Shown here in pieces: positions 32,294-39,632 of a stretch of 64,000 bases of DNA (within the stretch, counting starts at the first letter, position 1; each line of letters starts with the position of its first letter). The notes beneath the pieces were generated by a model. The model made no database searches, was not told where the DNA came from, and saw only the letters and a list, made by a program, of their open reading frames with translations. The translations under genes and the position numbers were made by a program. This DNA is from Candidatus Faecousia faecavium (GTDB lineage Bacteria > Bacillota > Clostridia > Oscillospirales > Oscillospiraceae). The stretch is from assembly GCA_018712645.1 (NCBI GenBank), contig DVGO01000056.1, forward strand, positions 124,001 to 188,000, written 5' to 3'.

Positions 32294-33436
32294 CTATCTT
32301 TGAAACGACATGCCCAGTTTGATCAGGCGATACATCCGATCCGCTGCGTTGAGAAACAGAGAATCCGCACGGGCCAGCGCGTCTTCCTGAGAGGATGCAG
32401 CCCCCATACAGGAGATGGCGGCCACAATACCGCAATCATAGATTTCTTCAGCACCTTCTCCCATGCAGCCTACTACGGCCACTGCCGGCACGCCCTGTCT
32501 GGCACAGTGCTGACCGATGCCTGAGAGCACCTTTCCTTTCGTACTCTGATAATCCATCCTGCCTTCTCCGGTAACCACCAAATCCACATCTGCAATCAGC
32601 TGGTCAAAGTTCACCAAAGAAAGCACAGTCTCAATGCCGGAGCGGATTTCTACGTTGGAAAACGCCAGCAGCGGCACGGACAGTCCTCCGGCTGCGCCGC
32701 TGCCCTGCAAATCCCGCAAATGCTTGCCGCAGGCTGTTTCCACTACCTGGACGTAATTTTTCATTCCCGCTTCCAGCCGTGCCTGTTCCTCCGGACCGGC
32801 GCCTTTTTGTCTGCCGTAAACATATGTAGCGCCATCCGGCCCCAGCAGAGGATTCTTCACATCACACATTAGGATGAGATTGGCGTCTTTCAGCTGAGGG
32901 AGCATCTGGGTTGTATCAATGGATGCGACCTTCTCCAGCCCCGCACCATCAGGGCTGACGCTGTTGCCACTGGAATCCAGGAATCGGATTCCCAGAGCCA
33001 TAGCAGCGCCAATGCCGCCGTCGTTGGTAGCGCTGCCGCCCAACAGCAGATAAATATTGCGATACCCTTGCAGCAGGATATGCCGAAGCAGCTGCCCTGT
33101 TCCGATAGACGAGGCGTGAAGAACATCCAGCTTCCGGCCCTGAATCAGGGGCAAACCTGAAGCCTGTGCCATCTCCAAAATGGCGGTGGTATCGTTCAGA
33201 ATGCCATAGCGAGCATCTACCTCTGCACCCAAAGGGCCTGTAACCCGGCAGCTGGCATAATGGCCTCCCAGTGCATGAATCAGCGATTCCACCGTGCCTT
33301 CCCCGCCATCGCCGATGGGTAAGTCCACCATCTGGCAGTCAGGAAAATGCTTTCTGGTTGCCTCGTGCAGAAGCTCGATTGCGTGGAAAGAGGACATGGA
33401 ACCTTTAAATGAATCCGGTGCAAACAGGATTTTCAT
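32294..33436 (-). CDS. Glycerate 2-kinase (GarK/GlxK family)
   Basis: 380 aa from ATG 33436 (AGGCGGAG eight bases upstream). Family motifs: ILFAPDSFKGSMSSFHA, LPIGDGGEGTVESL, LLLGGSATNDGGIGAAMALG, CDVKNPLLGPDGAT with GRQKGA, and VTGEGRMDYQSTKGK. It phosphorylates D-glycerate to 2-phosphoglycerate, feeding glycolysis. The regulator remnant upstream is of the CdaR type that controls such genes in other bacteria. The downstream chimeric gene is on the same transcript. Confidence 0.93.
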   Translation of the reverse strand: MKILFAPDSFKGSMSSFHAIELLHEATRKHFPDCQMVDLPIGDGGEGTVESLIHALGGHYASCRVTGPLGAEVDARYGILNDTTAILEMAQASGLPLIQGRKLDVLHASSIGTGQLLRHILLQGYRNIYLLLGGSATNDGGIGAAMALGIRFLDSSGNSVSPDGAGLEKVASIDTTQMLPQLKDANLILMCDVKNPLLGPDGATYVYGRQKGAGPEEQARLEAGMKNYVQVVETACGKHLRDLQGSGAAGGLSVPLLAFSNVEIRSGIETVLSLVNFDQLIADVDLVVTGEGRMDYQSTKGKVLSGIGQHCARQGVPAVAVVGCMGEGAEEIYDCGIVAAISCMGAASSQEDALARADSLFLNAADRMYRLIKLGMSFQR

Positions 33437-33480
33437 ATGGTTTCTCCGCCTTTCGTGATTTTGCATAACAAGTTTCTTTG

Positions 33481-33510
33481 ATAATACCGAATCCTTTGGT
33501 AAAAAAACAA
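33481..33510 (-). promoter_or_regulatory. Possible promoter for glycerate kinase
   Basis: TTGTTT (33505-33510), 18 bases, TATTAT (33481-33486) on the minus strand, about 45 bp before the start codon. Weaker than the other promoters. Confidence 0.45.
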
Positions 33511-33584
33511 CATTTTCCATCCTAAATTTTTTGCCATTTCTTGTTTTGACGATACAATGTTGTTTTATTTGCCGGGATAGTGTG

Positions 33585-33630
33585 CAAAAAATACCGCAGA
33601 GATTTATGCAGATCGCACAAATCCCTGCGG
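33585..33630 (-). terminator. Terminator after the regulator remnant
   Basis: Stem CCGCAG/CTGCGG with GATTT/AAATC inside, followed by TATTTTTTG on the minus strand. Confidence 0.8.
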
Positions 33631-33637
33631 ATAAGTC

Positions 33638-33868
33638 TTATGGATACTCCTCTAGATAATGGTACAGACAGGTCATCAGCAGCTTGTCGTTGCCTGACTG
33701 GAAAGGGTTGATTCCCAGTGCGGTGCGGAGTTTGTTAATCCGGAAAACCAATGTGTTTTTGCCAGATTGGGATTGATCATGCCCTCGCCTCCATATTCCT
33801 GCGTCCTGTTTCAGCAGCTCACCAACTTGCCTTTCGCTGATTATAACAATTCGTGCCCGCAGGTGCAA
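33638..33868 (-). pseudogene. Remnant of a CdaR/PucR-type regulator
   Basis: The last 40 residues, NTLVFRINKLRTALGINP and NDKLLMTCLYHYLEE, match the C-terminal helix-turn-helix of sugar-diacid regulators (HRNTLxYRLxKI...LGL). The expected lead-in NLAKT lies just upstream in another frame, so a small deletion and frameshift removed the ALFIHR segment. The other 300 or so residues are gone. It sits directly upstream of glycerate kinase, which CdaR-type proteins regulate in other bacteria. Confidence 0.65.
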
Positions 33869-33908
33869 GTGGGAACTTTTTTACAGCTGGATGCCTTTGC
33901 CCCAACGA

Positions 33909-33938
33909 AAAAAGCCGAACCATATGGTTCGGCTTTTT
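33909..33938. terminator. Symmetric bidirectional terminator
   Basis: AAAAAGCCGAACC-ATAT-GGTTCGGCTTTTT, a perfect 13-bp stem usable on both strands. Confidence 0.82.
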
Positions 33939-34000
33939 ACACAGCTTTGCGTCAGAGCTCTTTCAGAGGGCTTGCCATTTCTGGTGGAGATATTTTCAGA

Positions 34001-34031
34001 AAAAAAGACCCGAAGAATCAAGCTTCGGGTC
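34001..34031 (-). terminator. Original terminator of tRNA-Thr, now cut off by the element
   Basis: Stem GACCCGAAG/CTTCGGGTC with a T-run on the minus side, ending one base before the left attachment repeat. In the uninserted chromosome it would follow tRNA-Thr directly. Confidence 0.75.
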
Positions 34032-34079
34032 TTTTGGAGCTGCTAGCCAGATTTGAACTGGCGACCTCATCCTTACCAA
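34032..34079. repeat. Left attachment repeat (48 bp, partial tRNA-Thr copy)
   Basis: Identical to 40940-40987. It carries tRNA-Thr from the anticodon loop to the CCA end plus four T, then diverges (ACAAT against GGATG). Confidence 0.9.
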
Positions 34080-34219
34080 AACAATATAGCCTGTTGTGTT
34101 CTAACTTTTCTTGTTGTATAATCCTGTATTATAAAAGGTTTTATATTTGTTTTCAAAACTTTTTGCTGTGAAATGCTGTTGCCTGTTGTAGCTTGTTGTG
34201 TGGTGGTTTCTGTTGTAGG

Positions 34220-34241
34220 TAGTGGTTTTGTAGTGGTTTTT
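34220..34241 (+). repeat. Left arm-type integrase site
   Basis: Two direct copies of TAGTGGTTTTG/T with an 11-bp period, about 140 bp inside the left attachment repeat. The same motif pair is found at the right end (40856-40880). Confidence 0.6.
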
Positions 34242-34251
34242 TAAGGGTATG

Positions 34252-34283
34252 AGAAAAGCCGCCCAGCAAACGCCAGACGGCTT
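34252..34283 (-). terminator. Terminator of the element's minus-strand operon
   Basis: Stem of about 12 bp (AAGCCGTC/GGCGGCTT plus TGGC/GCTG) with loop GTTT, then TTTTCTC on the minus strand. Confidence 0.8.
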
Positions 34284-34324
34284 CCCTAAAGGAGAAAATC
34301 TGCACCAAATGTGCAAAGGAAGGA

Positions 34325-34585
34325 TTATTCTTTTTTGGCTCTCTGTTCGTGGAAAGCCTTGTGTGCTGCGTTCAGCCGTTCACGCCGTTCCTGTTCCCAC
34401 ATTGCATTATAAAACGCATTCAAGGCACGCTCTGCCGATCTCCGGTCAGCTTGATATATTCGCTGCTGGTTCTTTTTGCGTTGCTGGTAACAGGCAGCAG
34501 CTCCGGTGCATTCCGGTTTCGTACACATCAAACAAACAGCGGCATCCCTGCGGCTGGCTTCTTCCTCTGTCAGCTTGTCAGCCAT
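34325..34585 (-). CDS. Small element protein with cysteine cluster
   Basis: 86 aa (MADKLTEEEASRR start). A cysteine motif CLMCTKPECTGAAAC could bind zinc. The rest is highly charged (Arg, Glu, Gln) and helical. The start overlaps the end of the upstream 111-aa gene, so it is coupled. ATG 34591 is an alternative start. No family recognised; last gene of the element operon. Confidence 0.65.
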   Translation of the reverse strand: MADKLTEEEASRRDAAVCLMCTKPECTGAAACYQQRKKNQQRIYQADRRSAERALNAFYNAMWEQERRERLNAAHKAFHEQRAKKE

Positions 34586-34913
34586 AGGCATCACCGTCCA
34601 GAATGCGCTGGATTTCGGTTGCTACCTTCTGGATATGTTCAGCTCGTTCTGCTTCTGTTCTAAATTTCAAAGGCTTCCGCAAGGGTTCGTCCAGACCTTC
34701 ACCCACACCGATTTCCGCTAGCTGCATCAGCAGGGCAGCATATATCTTGCCGCTTCCATAGCCCATAAACCGGGCATACATATCCTGCTGATCTTCCGTC
34801 AAATCGGAATACCGCTTACCATACCGCATAGCAGCCGCCACCGGAGCGAATGCTTGGGTTTCCTGTGCGACCTTTTCAAGCTGTGCCAGCTTCCTTTTGG
34901 ATATTCCTGCCAT
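34578..34913 (-). CDS. Small helical element protein, unknown
   Basis: 111 aa. Basic N-terminus (MAGISKRKLAQLEKVAQE), a Tyr/Gly-rich middle (RFMGYGSGKIYAALL) and a charged helical C-terminus (RTEAERAEHIQKVATEIQRIL). No membrane segment and no known motif. Overlaps its downstream neighbour by eight bases. Confidence 0.65.
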   Translation of the reverse strand: MAGISKRKLAQLEKVAQETQAFAPVAAAMRYGKRYSDLTEDQQDMYARFMGYGSGKIYAALLMQLAEIGVGEGLDEPLRKPLKFRTEAERAEHIQKVATEIQRILDGDAYG

Positions 34914-34917
34914 AGCC

Positions 34918-35133
34918 TCAGCCCCTTTCGTCAGCGGTTGCCGTCTGGACAGCGTGCAGTAATGTTTCCATTGCCGGGTTATCCTTCACAGAAAAGGATA
35001 CAGAGGCATCCTGTGCGGCGATGTTAAACGCCATCAAACTGTTTACGGTCTTTGTGCTGCCATCCGGATATAGCACCTTCACCACGGAAGGGCTGTTACG
35101 CTCCAATTCTGCAAGCCGTTTCTTAAAGTCCAT
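34918..35133 (-). CDS. Small element protein, unknown
   Basis: 71 aa from ATG 35133 (GGAGG upstream); the track's longer start is in the neighbour. MDFKKRLAELERNSPS begins the chain, followed by VLYPDGSTKTVNSLMAFN. The first 12 residues resemble the starts of two other small proteins of this element (RLxxLE/IERN). Overlaps the 85-aa gene by 11 bases. Confidence 0.6.
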   Translation of the reverse strand: MDFKKRLAELERNSPSVVKVLYPDGSTKTVNSLMAFNIAAQDASVSFSVKDNPAMETLLHAVQTATADERG

Positions 35134-35380
35134 AGTTTTCCTCCATCTGCCGGGCGATCTCTTGCAGGCTGGGTTCGGCTGGGTCAATAACGCCCAGCCT
35201 TACCAGATATTCACGAATGACACGGTTGCCGCCCAGAGCCATAGCTTCATAGCAAGCCCTGTCCATAGGTGTTAGAGCTTCCCACTTTTGGCAGAAGGCA
35301 TCAAAGGAAAGCGGCTGCTGTGTCCGATGCAATTCTTCCAAAGCCCGGAGGCGGTTTATAAAGCCCCTCATATCAGCCAT
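35123..35380 (-). CDS. Small element protein, unknown
   Basis: 85 aa. INRLRALEELHRTQQPLSFDAFCQKWEAL resembles the start of the 88-aa protein encoded at 36402-36668 (HRLATIERNQPEETFFTLCKRW), so the two may be diverged paralogs. Helical and soluble. Overlaps both neighbours. Confidence 0.62.
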   Translation of the reverse strand: MADMRGFINRLRALEELHRTQQPLSFDAFCQKWEALTPMDRACYEAMALGGNRVIREYLVRLGVIDPAEPSLQEIARQMEENYGL

Positions 35381-35948
35381 TCATAATCTGGGCAAGCTCG
35401 GAATTTTCACCCATAAACTGCTCGTAAAACTCCGGTCTTTTATGCCAACTCACACTCTTATTTGCAACATAGGGAACATTCTTCACCGTCTGGATTAAGT
35501 TGGCGTTTGGATATGCGACGGCACGCTTAATTCTAATACCGTTCTGGTCTGCATAATCAGCGATCAGCCGCTGCATTGTGTAATTTCCAGCGTGCTTATC
35601 AAACATCTTTTCAAGGTCAGTATCACGCAGCTTCACACCTACAGACAGCAGCTGTGCATCGTCCGTCAATGCTCCACCGTTAAGATGGTTTTCTGCTTCC
35701 AGCTCGGCAATATAGGCGGCGGTCAGCTTTTCAACCTCGATTTTTGCAAGGTCTGCGGCATCGTTGATCTGTCGCCGTAAATCTCTACGCTGCGGCTCTA
35801 AAACCTTGTTGATATGCTCCACAGAATACTTGCGGCGGTTGCTGATCTTTTCTTCTACGCCATCAAGTGCGGTCTGGGCTTCAATGCGTGCGGCAATGGC
35901 CTTCTTCACGATTTCATTTACAGCGGAAAAATATTCTCTTTTATTCAT
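35373..35948 (-). CDS. Coiled-coil element protein, unknown
   Basis: 191 aa from ATG 35948 (AAAGGA nine bases upstream; the track's first codon is a TTG). Residues 10-100 are strongly helical and charged (LEPQRRDLRRQINDAADLAKIEVEKL), probably a coiled coil. The C-terminal part, SVSWHKRPEFYEQFMGENSE, is more globular. It could be a scaffold- or remodelling-type protein as found in satellites, but there is no specific evidence. Confidence 0.68.
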   Translation of the reverse strand: MNKREYFSAVNEIVKKAIAARIEAQTALDGVEEKISNRRKYSVEHINKVLEPQRRDLRRQINDAADLAKIEVEKLTAAYIAELEAENHLNGGALTDDAQLLSVGVKLRDTDLEKMFDKHAGNYTMQRLIADYADQNGIRIKRAVAYPNANLIQTVKNVPYVANKSVSWHKRPEFYEQFMGENSELAQIMNG

Positions 35949-35969
35949 AATCAATAGTCCTTTCTAAAA

Positions 35970-36338
35970 TCAAAATTTGTCAGCGTTCTGGGCTGCTTCC
36001 AAAGCATCCAGACGGGTTAGAATGTTGGCGGCTTCGATGTAACGCAAGCCGTGGCGTAACAGGCTGTCAGCGGCTGATACTCGCACCGTGGCGGCTGTTT
36101 CTGTGCTGTCCAGCACCTCACACAGGGTATCAACTGCCAGCGTTAGCCGGGCTGATATGGCATCGCACGCCTCCGACAGAACGGCGGCTTTTGCCTTTTC
36201 GTACTGCTCCCGGAAGGCATCGTCATTCAGCCGATTTCTGATCGTTGCTTCCGACACATCGGCAATTTTGGCAGCTTTTCGCACACTTCCTGCTGCAAGC
36301 AATGCACCCAGAATTTTCTCGTCGTTCAGTTTCTGCAA
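35970..36338 (-). CDS. HTH protein, small-terminase-like
   Basis: 122 aa with a TTG start at 36338 (AAGGGGG eight bases upstream). The N-terminal helix-turn-helix reads LLAAGSVRKAAKIADVSEATIRNRLND; the rest is helical (VSAADSLLRHGLRYIEAANIL). This is the type of DNA-binding protein called phBC6A51-like or small terminase-like in phages and satellites. In phage-inducible islands a TerS redirects packaging. The assignment is by pattern, not proof; a regulator is the main alternative. Confidence 0.68.
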   Translation of the reverse strand: MQKLNDEKILGALLAAGSVRKAAKIADVSEATIRNRLNDDAFREQYEKAKAAVLSEACDAISARLTLAVDTLCEVLDSTETAATVRVSAADSLLRHGLRYIEAANILTRLDALEAAQNADKF

Positions 36339-36401
36339 GCGTTACACCCCCTTTATTCGTGGTAAATTTCAAAAATAACCTTCGGATAGCATCAAATAGT
36401 T

Positions 36402-36668
36402 TCATTCTTCATCCCCTGCCAGCTTTAGAAAATATTTAATTTCTTCGGTTGTCCATTTTGCAAAGGGGAAGCGTGCATCCTCTGGTTTTCCATATTGCAA
36501 GCCCAAAGTGCAAGCATATTCAGCCGCCACAAAAGGCACATCCATCTTTTCGGCAATAGCTTTCCTGCTCTCTGGCACATCACGCCAACGCTTGCAGAGG
36601 GTGAAAAAGGTTTCCTCTGGCTGGTTGCGTTCAATCGTTGCTAATCGGTGTAGCAAGGTCTTATTCAT
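36402..36668 (-). CDS. Small element protein, unknown
   Basis: 88 aa (MNKTLLHRLATIERNQPEETFF). Two segments (FFTLCKRWRDVPESRKAIAEKM, PFAKWTTEEIKYFLKLA) suggest a small helical domain. Possible paralog of the 85-aa protein of this element. Overlaps the upstream 53-aa gene by eight bases. Confidence 0.62.
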   Translation of the reverse strand: MNKTLLHRLATIERNQPEETFFTLCKRWRDVPESRKAIAEKMDVPFVAAEYACTLGLQYGKPEDARFPFAKWTTEEIKYFLKLAGDEE

Positions 36669-36822
36669 CCGTTGCGTTCTCCTTTTCGTTCAGTTTCTTC
36701 TCCAATTCTTTAATCCGTCTGGCTTGACGGTTGATTACTTTCCGCTGGCGGTCTTTGTCCTGCTCAAGGCGTAGGATTTTTTCATTCAGCAAATCAATCA
36801 GCTGTGCGTTATAATCGGTCAT
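36661..36822 (-). CDS. 53-aa coiled-coil protein (below ORF track limit)
   Basis: 53 aa, start ATG 36822 behind GAAGGTG, stop TAA at 36661-36663. MTDYNAQLIDLLNEKILRLEQ then KDRQRKVINRQARRIKELE is a continuous heptad-type helix, a leucine-zipper-like coiled coil. It is first after the candidate origin, and its stop overlaps the next start. Confidence 0.62.
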   Translation of the reverse strand: MTDYNAQLIDLLNEKILRLEQDKDRQRKVINRQARRIKELEKKLNEKENATDE

Positions 36823-36847
36823 TATTTCACCTTCTTTCGTGGAATTG

Positions 36848-37005
36848 GTACAGGTAGTACAGAGAAAACGCCATTTTGAAAAACTTTCCTGTGTACCACT
36901 ATGTATATATCTTTCTTTTTTTGGGGTTTAGGGGAATGTACTGTACTAACCGTACTAAAACCTAAAAACACATTGATATTAAAGGCTTTTTTGTAGTACA
37001 GTACA
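36848..37005. other. Candidate replication origin with iteron-like repeats
   Basis: The 200-bp gap after the VapE gene carries repeated AGTAC/GTACT words: AGTAC at 36856, three GTACT at 36938, 36943 and 36952, and two AGTAC at 36995 and 37000 in the opposite orientation. The inner copies form a perfect inverted pair GTACTGTACT/AGTACAGTAC around an AT-rich stretch of about 47 bp. This resembles island origins, which lie next to the replication gene. Confidence 0.55.
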
Positions 37006-37022
37006 CCCCTTTTCTGCTGTCA

Positions 37023-38495
37023 TTATGCTGTGCTTTTCTGTGCTATCTTGAGATCGTTAGCCCAATTATACCGGGGTAACACTCTTACACGCTGCTGCCG
37101 CCCTGCCATCATCCTTCTTTCTGCGGTGATACCGATGCGGTCAAGTGCCTTTCCGATCTGCTCGACAGAGTATGTACGCAAGCATTCGTGTTCCAGCTTA
37201 AAATCCGTAACCGTGGAATATGCCCATACAAAGGTTGAGCCGTCCTTGTTTGCCTTGCTGATAATATCCTCGATTTCCGGTTGAGCCTTCAGCGGCTTTT
37301 CGTGTTCCGTGTTCCTTCGTGCCAGCTCGTCCTGCTCCTGCCGTGTCAGCCGGAAGCCTTGCAGATTTCCAGCCGCCTGTGCTTCAATCTGTTTCCAAAG
37401 CTGAAGGGCATCCAGAGCCGCCAGAGCTTCCAAATCAATACCCTTTACAGGGACAGTCCAAAAACGTCGTGATCCTGTTGGGTCTATGAGAAATTGCGTT
37501 GTGTTACAGGTTGCGATTAAAGATGTACGGCGGCACAGGGTCTGGTCTGTCCGTCCATAGGGAAGCCGGTATTCGTCAATCTCTGCCGTGATAAATGCCT
37601 TCAGCCGTTCCAGATCGCTGCGAAGCGTGGTTTCGATTTCGCCCCATTCACAAATCCAGCAGCTAGTGCAGCGGCGAATTGTGTCTTTGTCCCGGCTGTC
37701 CAGATACTGACCTAGCTTGACTAGCTCCGGTAACACTCCGATTTTCCGTACAAAGCTGGTTTTGCCGATACCCTGTTTTCCTTGCAGGACTAGCAGCCCA
37801 TCAGCTCCGAAGGGGTGTTTCGTGTCGTTGTGTGCCATACTGTAGCATTGCCAGAGCCATTTATGCAGCAGGGCTTTGGATAGCTCGTCATCCTCGATAC
37901 AGAGGATTTTATAAAGCTGCTCCACACGGTCTACACCGTCCCACGCTGGGGCATTCTTCAGCATAACCTCTACAGGGTTATACCGATGTTTGCCAGCCAG
38001 AACGCCCAGCAGGTCAGCCACAAGCCCCCTGTCGCATTGGTATTTCCGTTTTAGCTGATCGTGGACAATAATGTGCAGATCGCTTTTGACGGTTTCCGGA
38101 TTAAAACTAGGGTCTACGCCGTCCACCTCGACAGAATGGGAAATACAGTTATAAGCTATTTCGATGGCATTGTCATCCAGCCACATTTCCAGCTTATCAA
38201 CGGTCAGCTGTGGCTTCGTCTGTCGCTCTGGTTTGGCTTTTTCTTCTGGTATATCCTCTGCCTCCGGTTCATCTACAAGGCTTTCTCCACGCTCTACAAT
38301 GCTTCTGGCGGCATCCGCTAGCACATTAAGAGGTATTCCGTCTTGAAGATGTTTTTGTATTTGTGCCGTGTCCATTCCGTTTAGAATTAAAAAATCCAAA
38401 TCGGACAGCGGCTGCTCTGTTTGTGTTGCCTCCAATTCCTGACCGCCTTGCCGTCCTCCTACCGACAGGGCTGTGCGGTGCAGGGTTTCTGTCAT
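37023..38495 (-). CDS. VapE/D5-type replication protein (virulence-associated E family)
   Basis: 490 aa from ATG 38495 (GGAGGTG eight bases upstream). The N-terminal 110 residues are a linker-like region; the P-loop ATPase domain has LQGKQGIGKTSFVRKIG (Walker A), WICEWGEIETT (Walker B region) and the family hallmark NTTQFLIDPTGSRRFWTVP. These proteins are superfamily 3-like helicases or primase-helicases of phages and islands. It should start replication of the element at the repeats just downstream. Start overlaps the excisionase-like stop by four bases. Confidence 0.9.
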   Translation of the reverse strand: MTETLHRTALSVGGRQGGQELEATQTEQPLSDLDFLILNGMDTAQIQKHLQDGIPLNVLADAARSIVERGESLVDEPEAEDIPEEKAKPERQTKPQLTVDKLEMWLDDNAIEIAYNCISHSVEVDGVDPSFNPETVKSDLHIIVHDQLKRKYQCDRGLVADLLGVLAGKHRYNPVEVMLKNAPAWDGVDRVEQLYKILCIEDDELSKALLHKWLWQCYSMAHNDTKHPFGADGLLVLQGKQGIGKTSFVRKIGVLPELVKLGQYLDSRDKDTIRRCTSCWICEWGEIETTLRSDLERLKAFITAEIDEYRLPYGRTDQTLCRRTSLIATCNTTQFLIDPTGSRRFWTVPVKGIDLEALAALDALQLWKQIEAQAAGNLQGFRLTRQEQDELARRNTEHEKPLKAQPEIEDIISKANKDGSTFVWAYSTVTDFKLEHECLRTYSVEQIGKALDRIGITAERRMMAGRQQRVRVLPRYNWANDLKIAQKSTA

Positions 38496-38677
38496 TGGGC
38501 AGCACCTCCGTGTGTGATCTGCTCCAATAGTGCAGGAATGTGAATATAGTAGGTTGTTCCGCTGCGGATATGGGGAATAGTGCCTTCCTTGCATCCCTTA
38601 CGCAGGAAATACTGGGATAGCCCGGTTGTCCTGCTTGCTAGTGCAATCTTTTGATATGGGGTTGTATTGGTCTGCAT
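38492..38677 (-). CDS. Excisionase/AlpA-like HTH protein
   Basis: 61 aa. IALASRTTGLSQYFLRKGCKEGTIPHIRSG is a winged-helix DNA-binding pattern of the MerR/Xis type (HTH_17), where TTYYIHIPALLEQ closes the domain. Candidates are excisionase or AlpA-type activator; with an integrase in the element, excision control is the simplest reading. Confidence 0.75.
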   Translation of the reverse strand: MQTNTTPYQKIALASRTTGLSQYFLRKGCKEGTIPHIRSGTTYYIHIPALLEQITHGGAAQ

Positions 38678-38679
38678 TG

Positions 38680-38868
38680 TTACATCTCCTTTCTTGCTTC
38701 GACCATTCTGTCAATCGTCCGGAAGATATGTTCCTTCTGATCGTTGGGCAGCTCTCTCCGGAGCTTCCGGGACAGGTTGCCATCATTCACGCCTAACGCC
38801 TCAGCCAATTCCCACAGCTTGAAGCCGTGAACTGCTACGGCATTTCGTATATCTTGATTTGCCTTCAC
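38680..38868 (-). CDS. Cro-like HTH regulator
   Basis: 62 aa with a GTG start at 38868 (AGAGGTG before it). FKLWELAEALGVNDGNLSRKLRRELP is a lambda-type helix-turn-helix. First gene of the leftward operon, divergent from the CI-like repressor, so it takes the Cro position in the switch. Confidence 0.75.
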   Translation of the reverse strand: MKANQDIRNAVAVHGFKLWELAEALGVNDGNLSRKLRRELPNDQKEHIFRTIDRMVEARKEM

Positions 38869-38896
38869 TTTTTTTCACCTCTTTTCAATTTTGGTG

Positions 38897-38925
38897 TTGA
38901 TTTTTGTTGCTGTTTTTGTTACAAT
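38897..38925 (+). promoter_or_regulatory. Rightward promoter (repressor, integrase)
   Basis: TTGATT (38897-38902), 17 bases, TACAAT (38920-38925). The -10 box is the left arm of the operator dyad. Confidence 0.68.
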
Positions 38926-38935
38926 GTCATTGTAA
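38919..38935. promoter_or_regulatory. Dyad operator shared by both switch promoters
   Basis: Perfect palindrome TTACAATG-T-CATTGTAA, flanked by an outer GTTAC/GTAAC pair, with further GGTAACA words at 38936 and 38962. The likely binding site of the CI- and Cro-like proteins. Confidence 0.72.
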
Positions 38936-38957
38936 GGTAACACTTTAGGAAAGTCAA
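38929..38957 (-). promoter_or_regulatory. Leftward promoter (Cro-like operon)
   Basis: TTGACT (38952-38957), 17 bases, TACAAT (38929-38934) on the minus strand. The -10 box is the right arm of the same dyad. Confidence 0.75.
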
Positions 38958-38996
38958 TACCCGGTAACATACTGTAAACAAAGGAGAAAAAGCATT

Positions 38997-39632
38997 ATGG
39001 AATGTAACACAATCGGAGAAAGAATTGCACACTTGCGGAAGGTAAAGGGGATTTCGCAGGGGGATTTAGCAAAAGCAATGTATGTCAAGCGTGAAGTGGT
39101 AACGCATTGGGAAGTCGGAGATCGTGACCTTAAAACAGAATACACTATCAAACTTGCGGATTATTTTGGAGTAACCTGTGATTATCTGCTCCGAGGCATA
39201 CCATCCGAAAATGTGGATGTAGCTAAAGCAACAGGGCTAAATAATAAGTCCATTGAAAATATCAAGATGCTAGCAAGGCTTTCCACGGAATGCAATCATC
39301 CTAATTTAGGGATTGCCTTAAATAATTTTATCGGCAGCGTTCATTTTGTGTATTTTCTTTCGCAATATATGAATTATCGGAATAAAACAGGGCAACTTGC
39401 ATATCGCCTGGAAGCGTTCAAAGAATGGCTAATCCAGCACGAAGCGAAGCCTCCAAGGGATCTGCTGAAGTATGCTGCTGAAGTAAAACTTGAAAATCCG
39501 ACATCCCCAGCAGCAGATGTAATGCGTTGCGATGCAGAACTTAAATTTGCTTTATTCTGTTTGCATAACAGCATAGATAGCTATGTGGAGGACATAAGAG
39601 AGGAGCTGCTAGAAAATGGCATCAATCCGTGA
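38997..39632 (+). CDS. CI-like XRE-family repressor
   Basis: 211 aa. N-terminal helix-turn-helix: IGERIAHLRKVKGISQGDLAKAMYVKREVVTHWEVG, with IKLADYFGVTCDYLLRGIP. The C-terminal 140 residues are helical and carry no S24 peptidase motif, so it is not a LexA-type self-cleaving repressor. Derepression may instead need a protein partner, as in islands induced by helper phages; this is inference. AAAGGAG lies ten bases before ATG 38997. Its end overlaps the integrase start by 17 bases. Confidence 0.85.
   Translation: MECNTIGERIAHLRKVKGISQGDLAKAMYVKREVVTHWEVGDRDLKTEYTIKLADYFGVTCDYLLRGIPSENVDVAKATGLNNKSIENIKMLARLSTECNHPNLGIALNNFIGSVHFVYFLSQYMNYRNKTGQLAYRLEAFKEWLIQHEAKPPRDLLKYAAEVKLENPTSPAADVMRCDAELKFALFCLHNSIDSYVEDIREELLENGINP

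Larger units (their letters stand above)
33869..34324. other. Junction region without a gene
   Basis: 456 bp with no credible gene. It holds two terminators, the left attachment repeat, a TGTTG-rich stretch (34090-34215), the left arm-type repeats and the element's own operon terminator. Confidence 0.6.

Noticed and set aside
33909-34031. Two close hairpins as possible inverted repeats of an insertion sequence
   Set aside because: The two stems differ in sequence, have T-runs, and no transposase or target duplication is near. They are terminators.
34220-34241. TAGTGG repeats as a CRISPR-like array
   Set aside because: Only two copies with no unique spacers and no cas genes; an integrase arm site explains them better.
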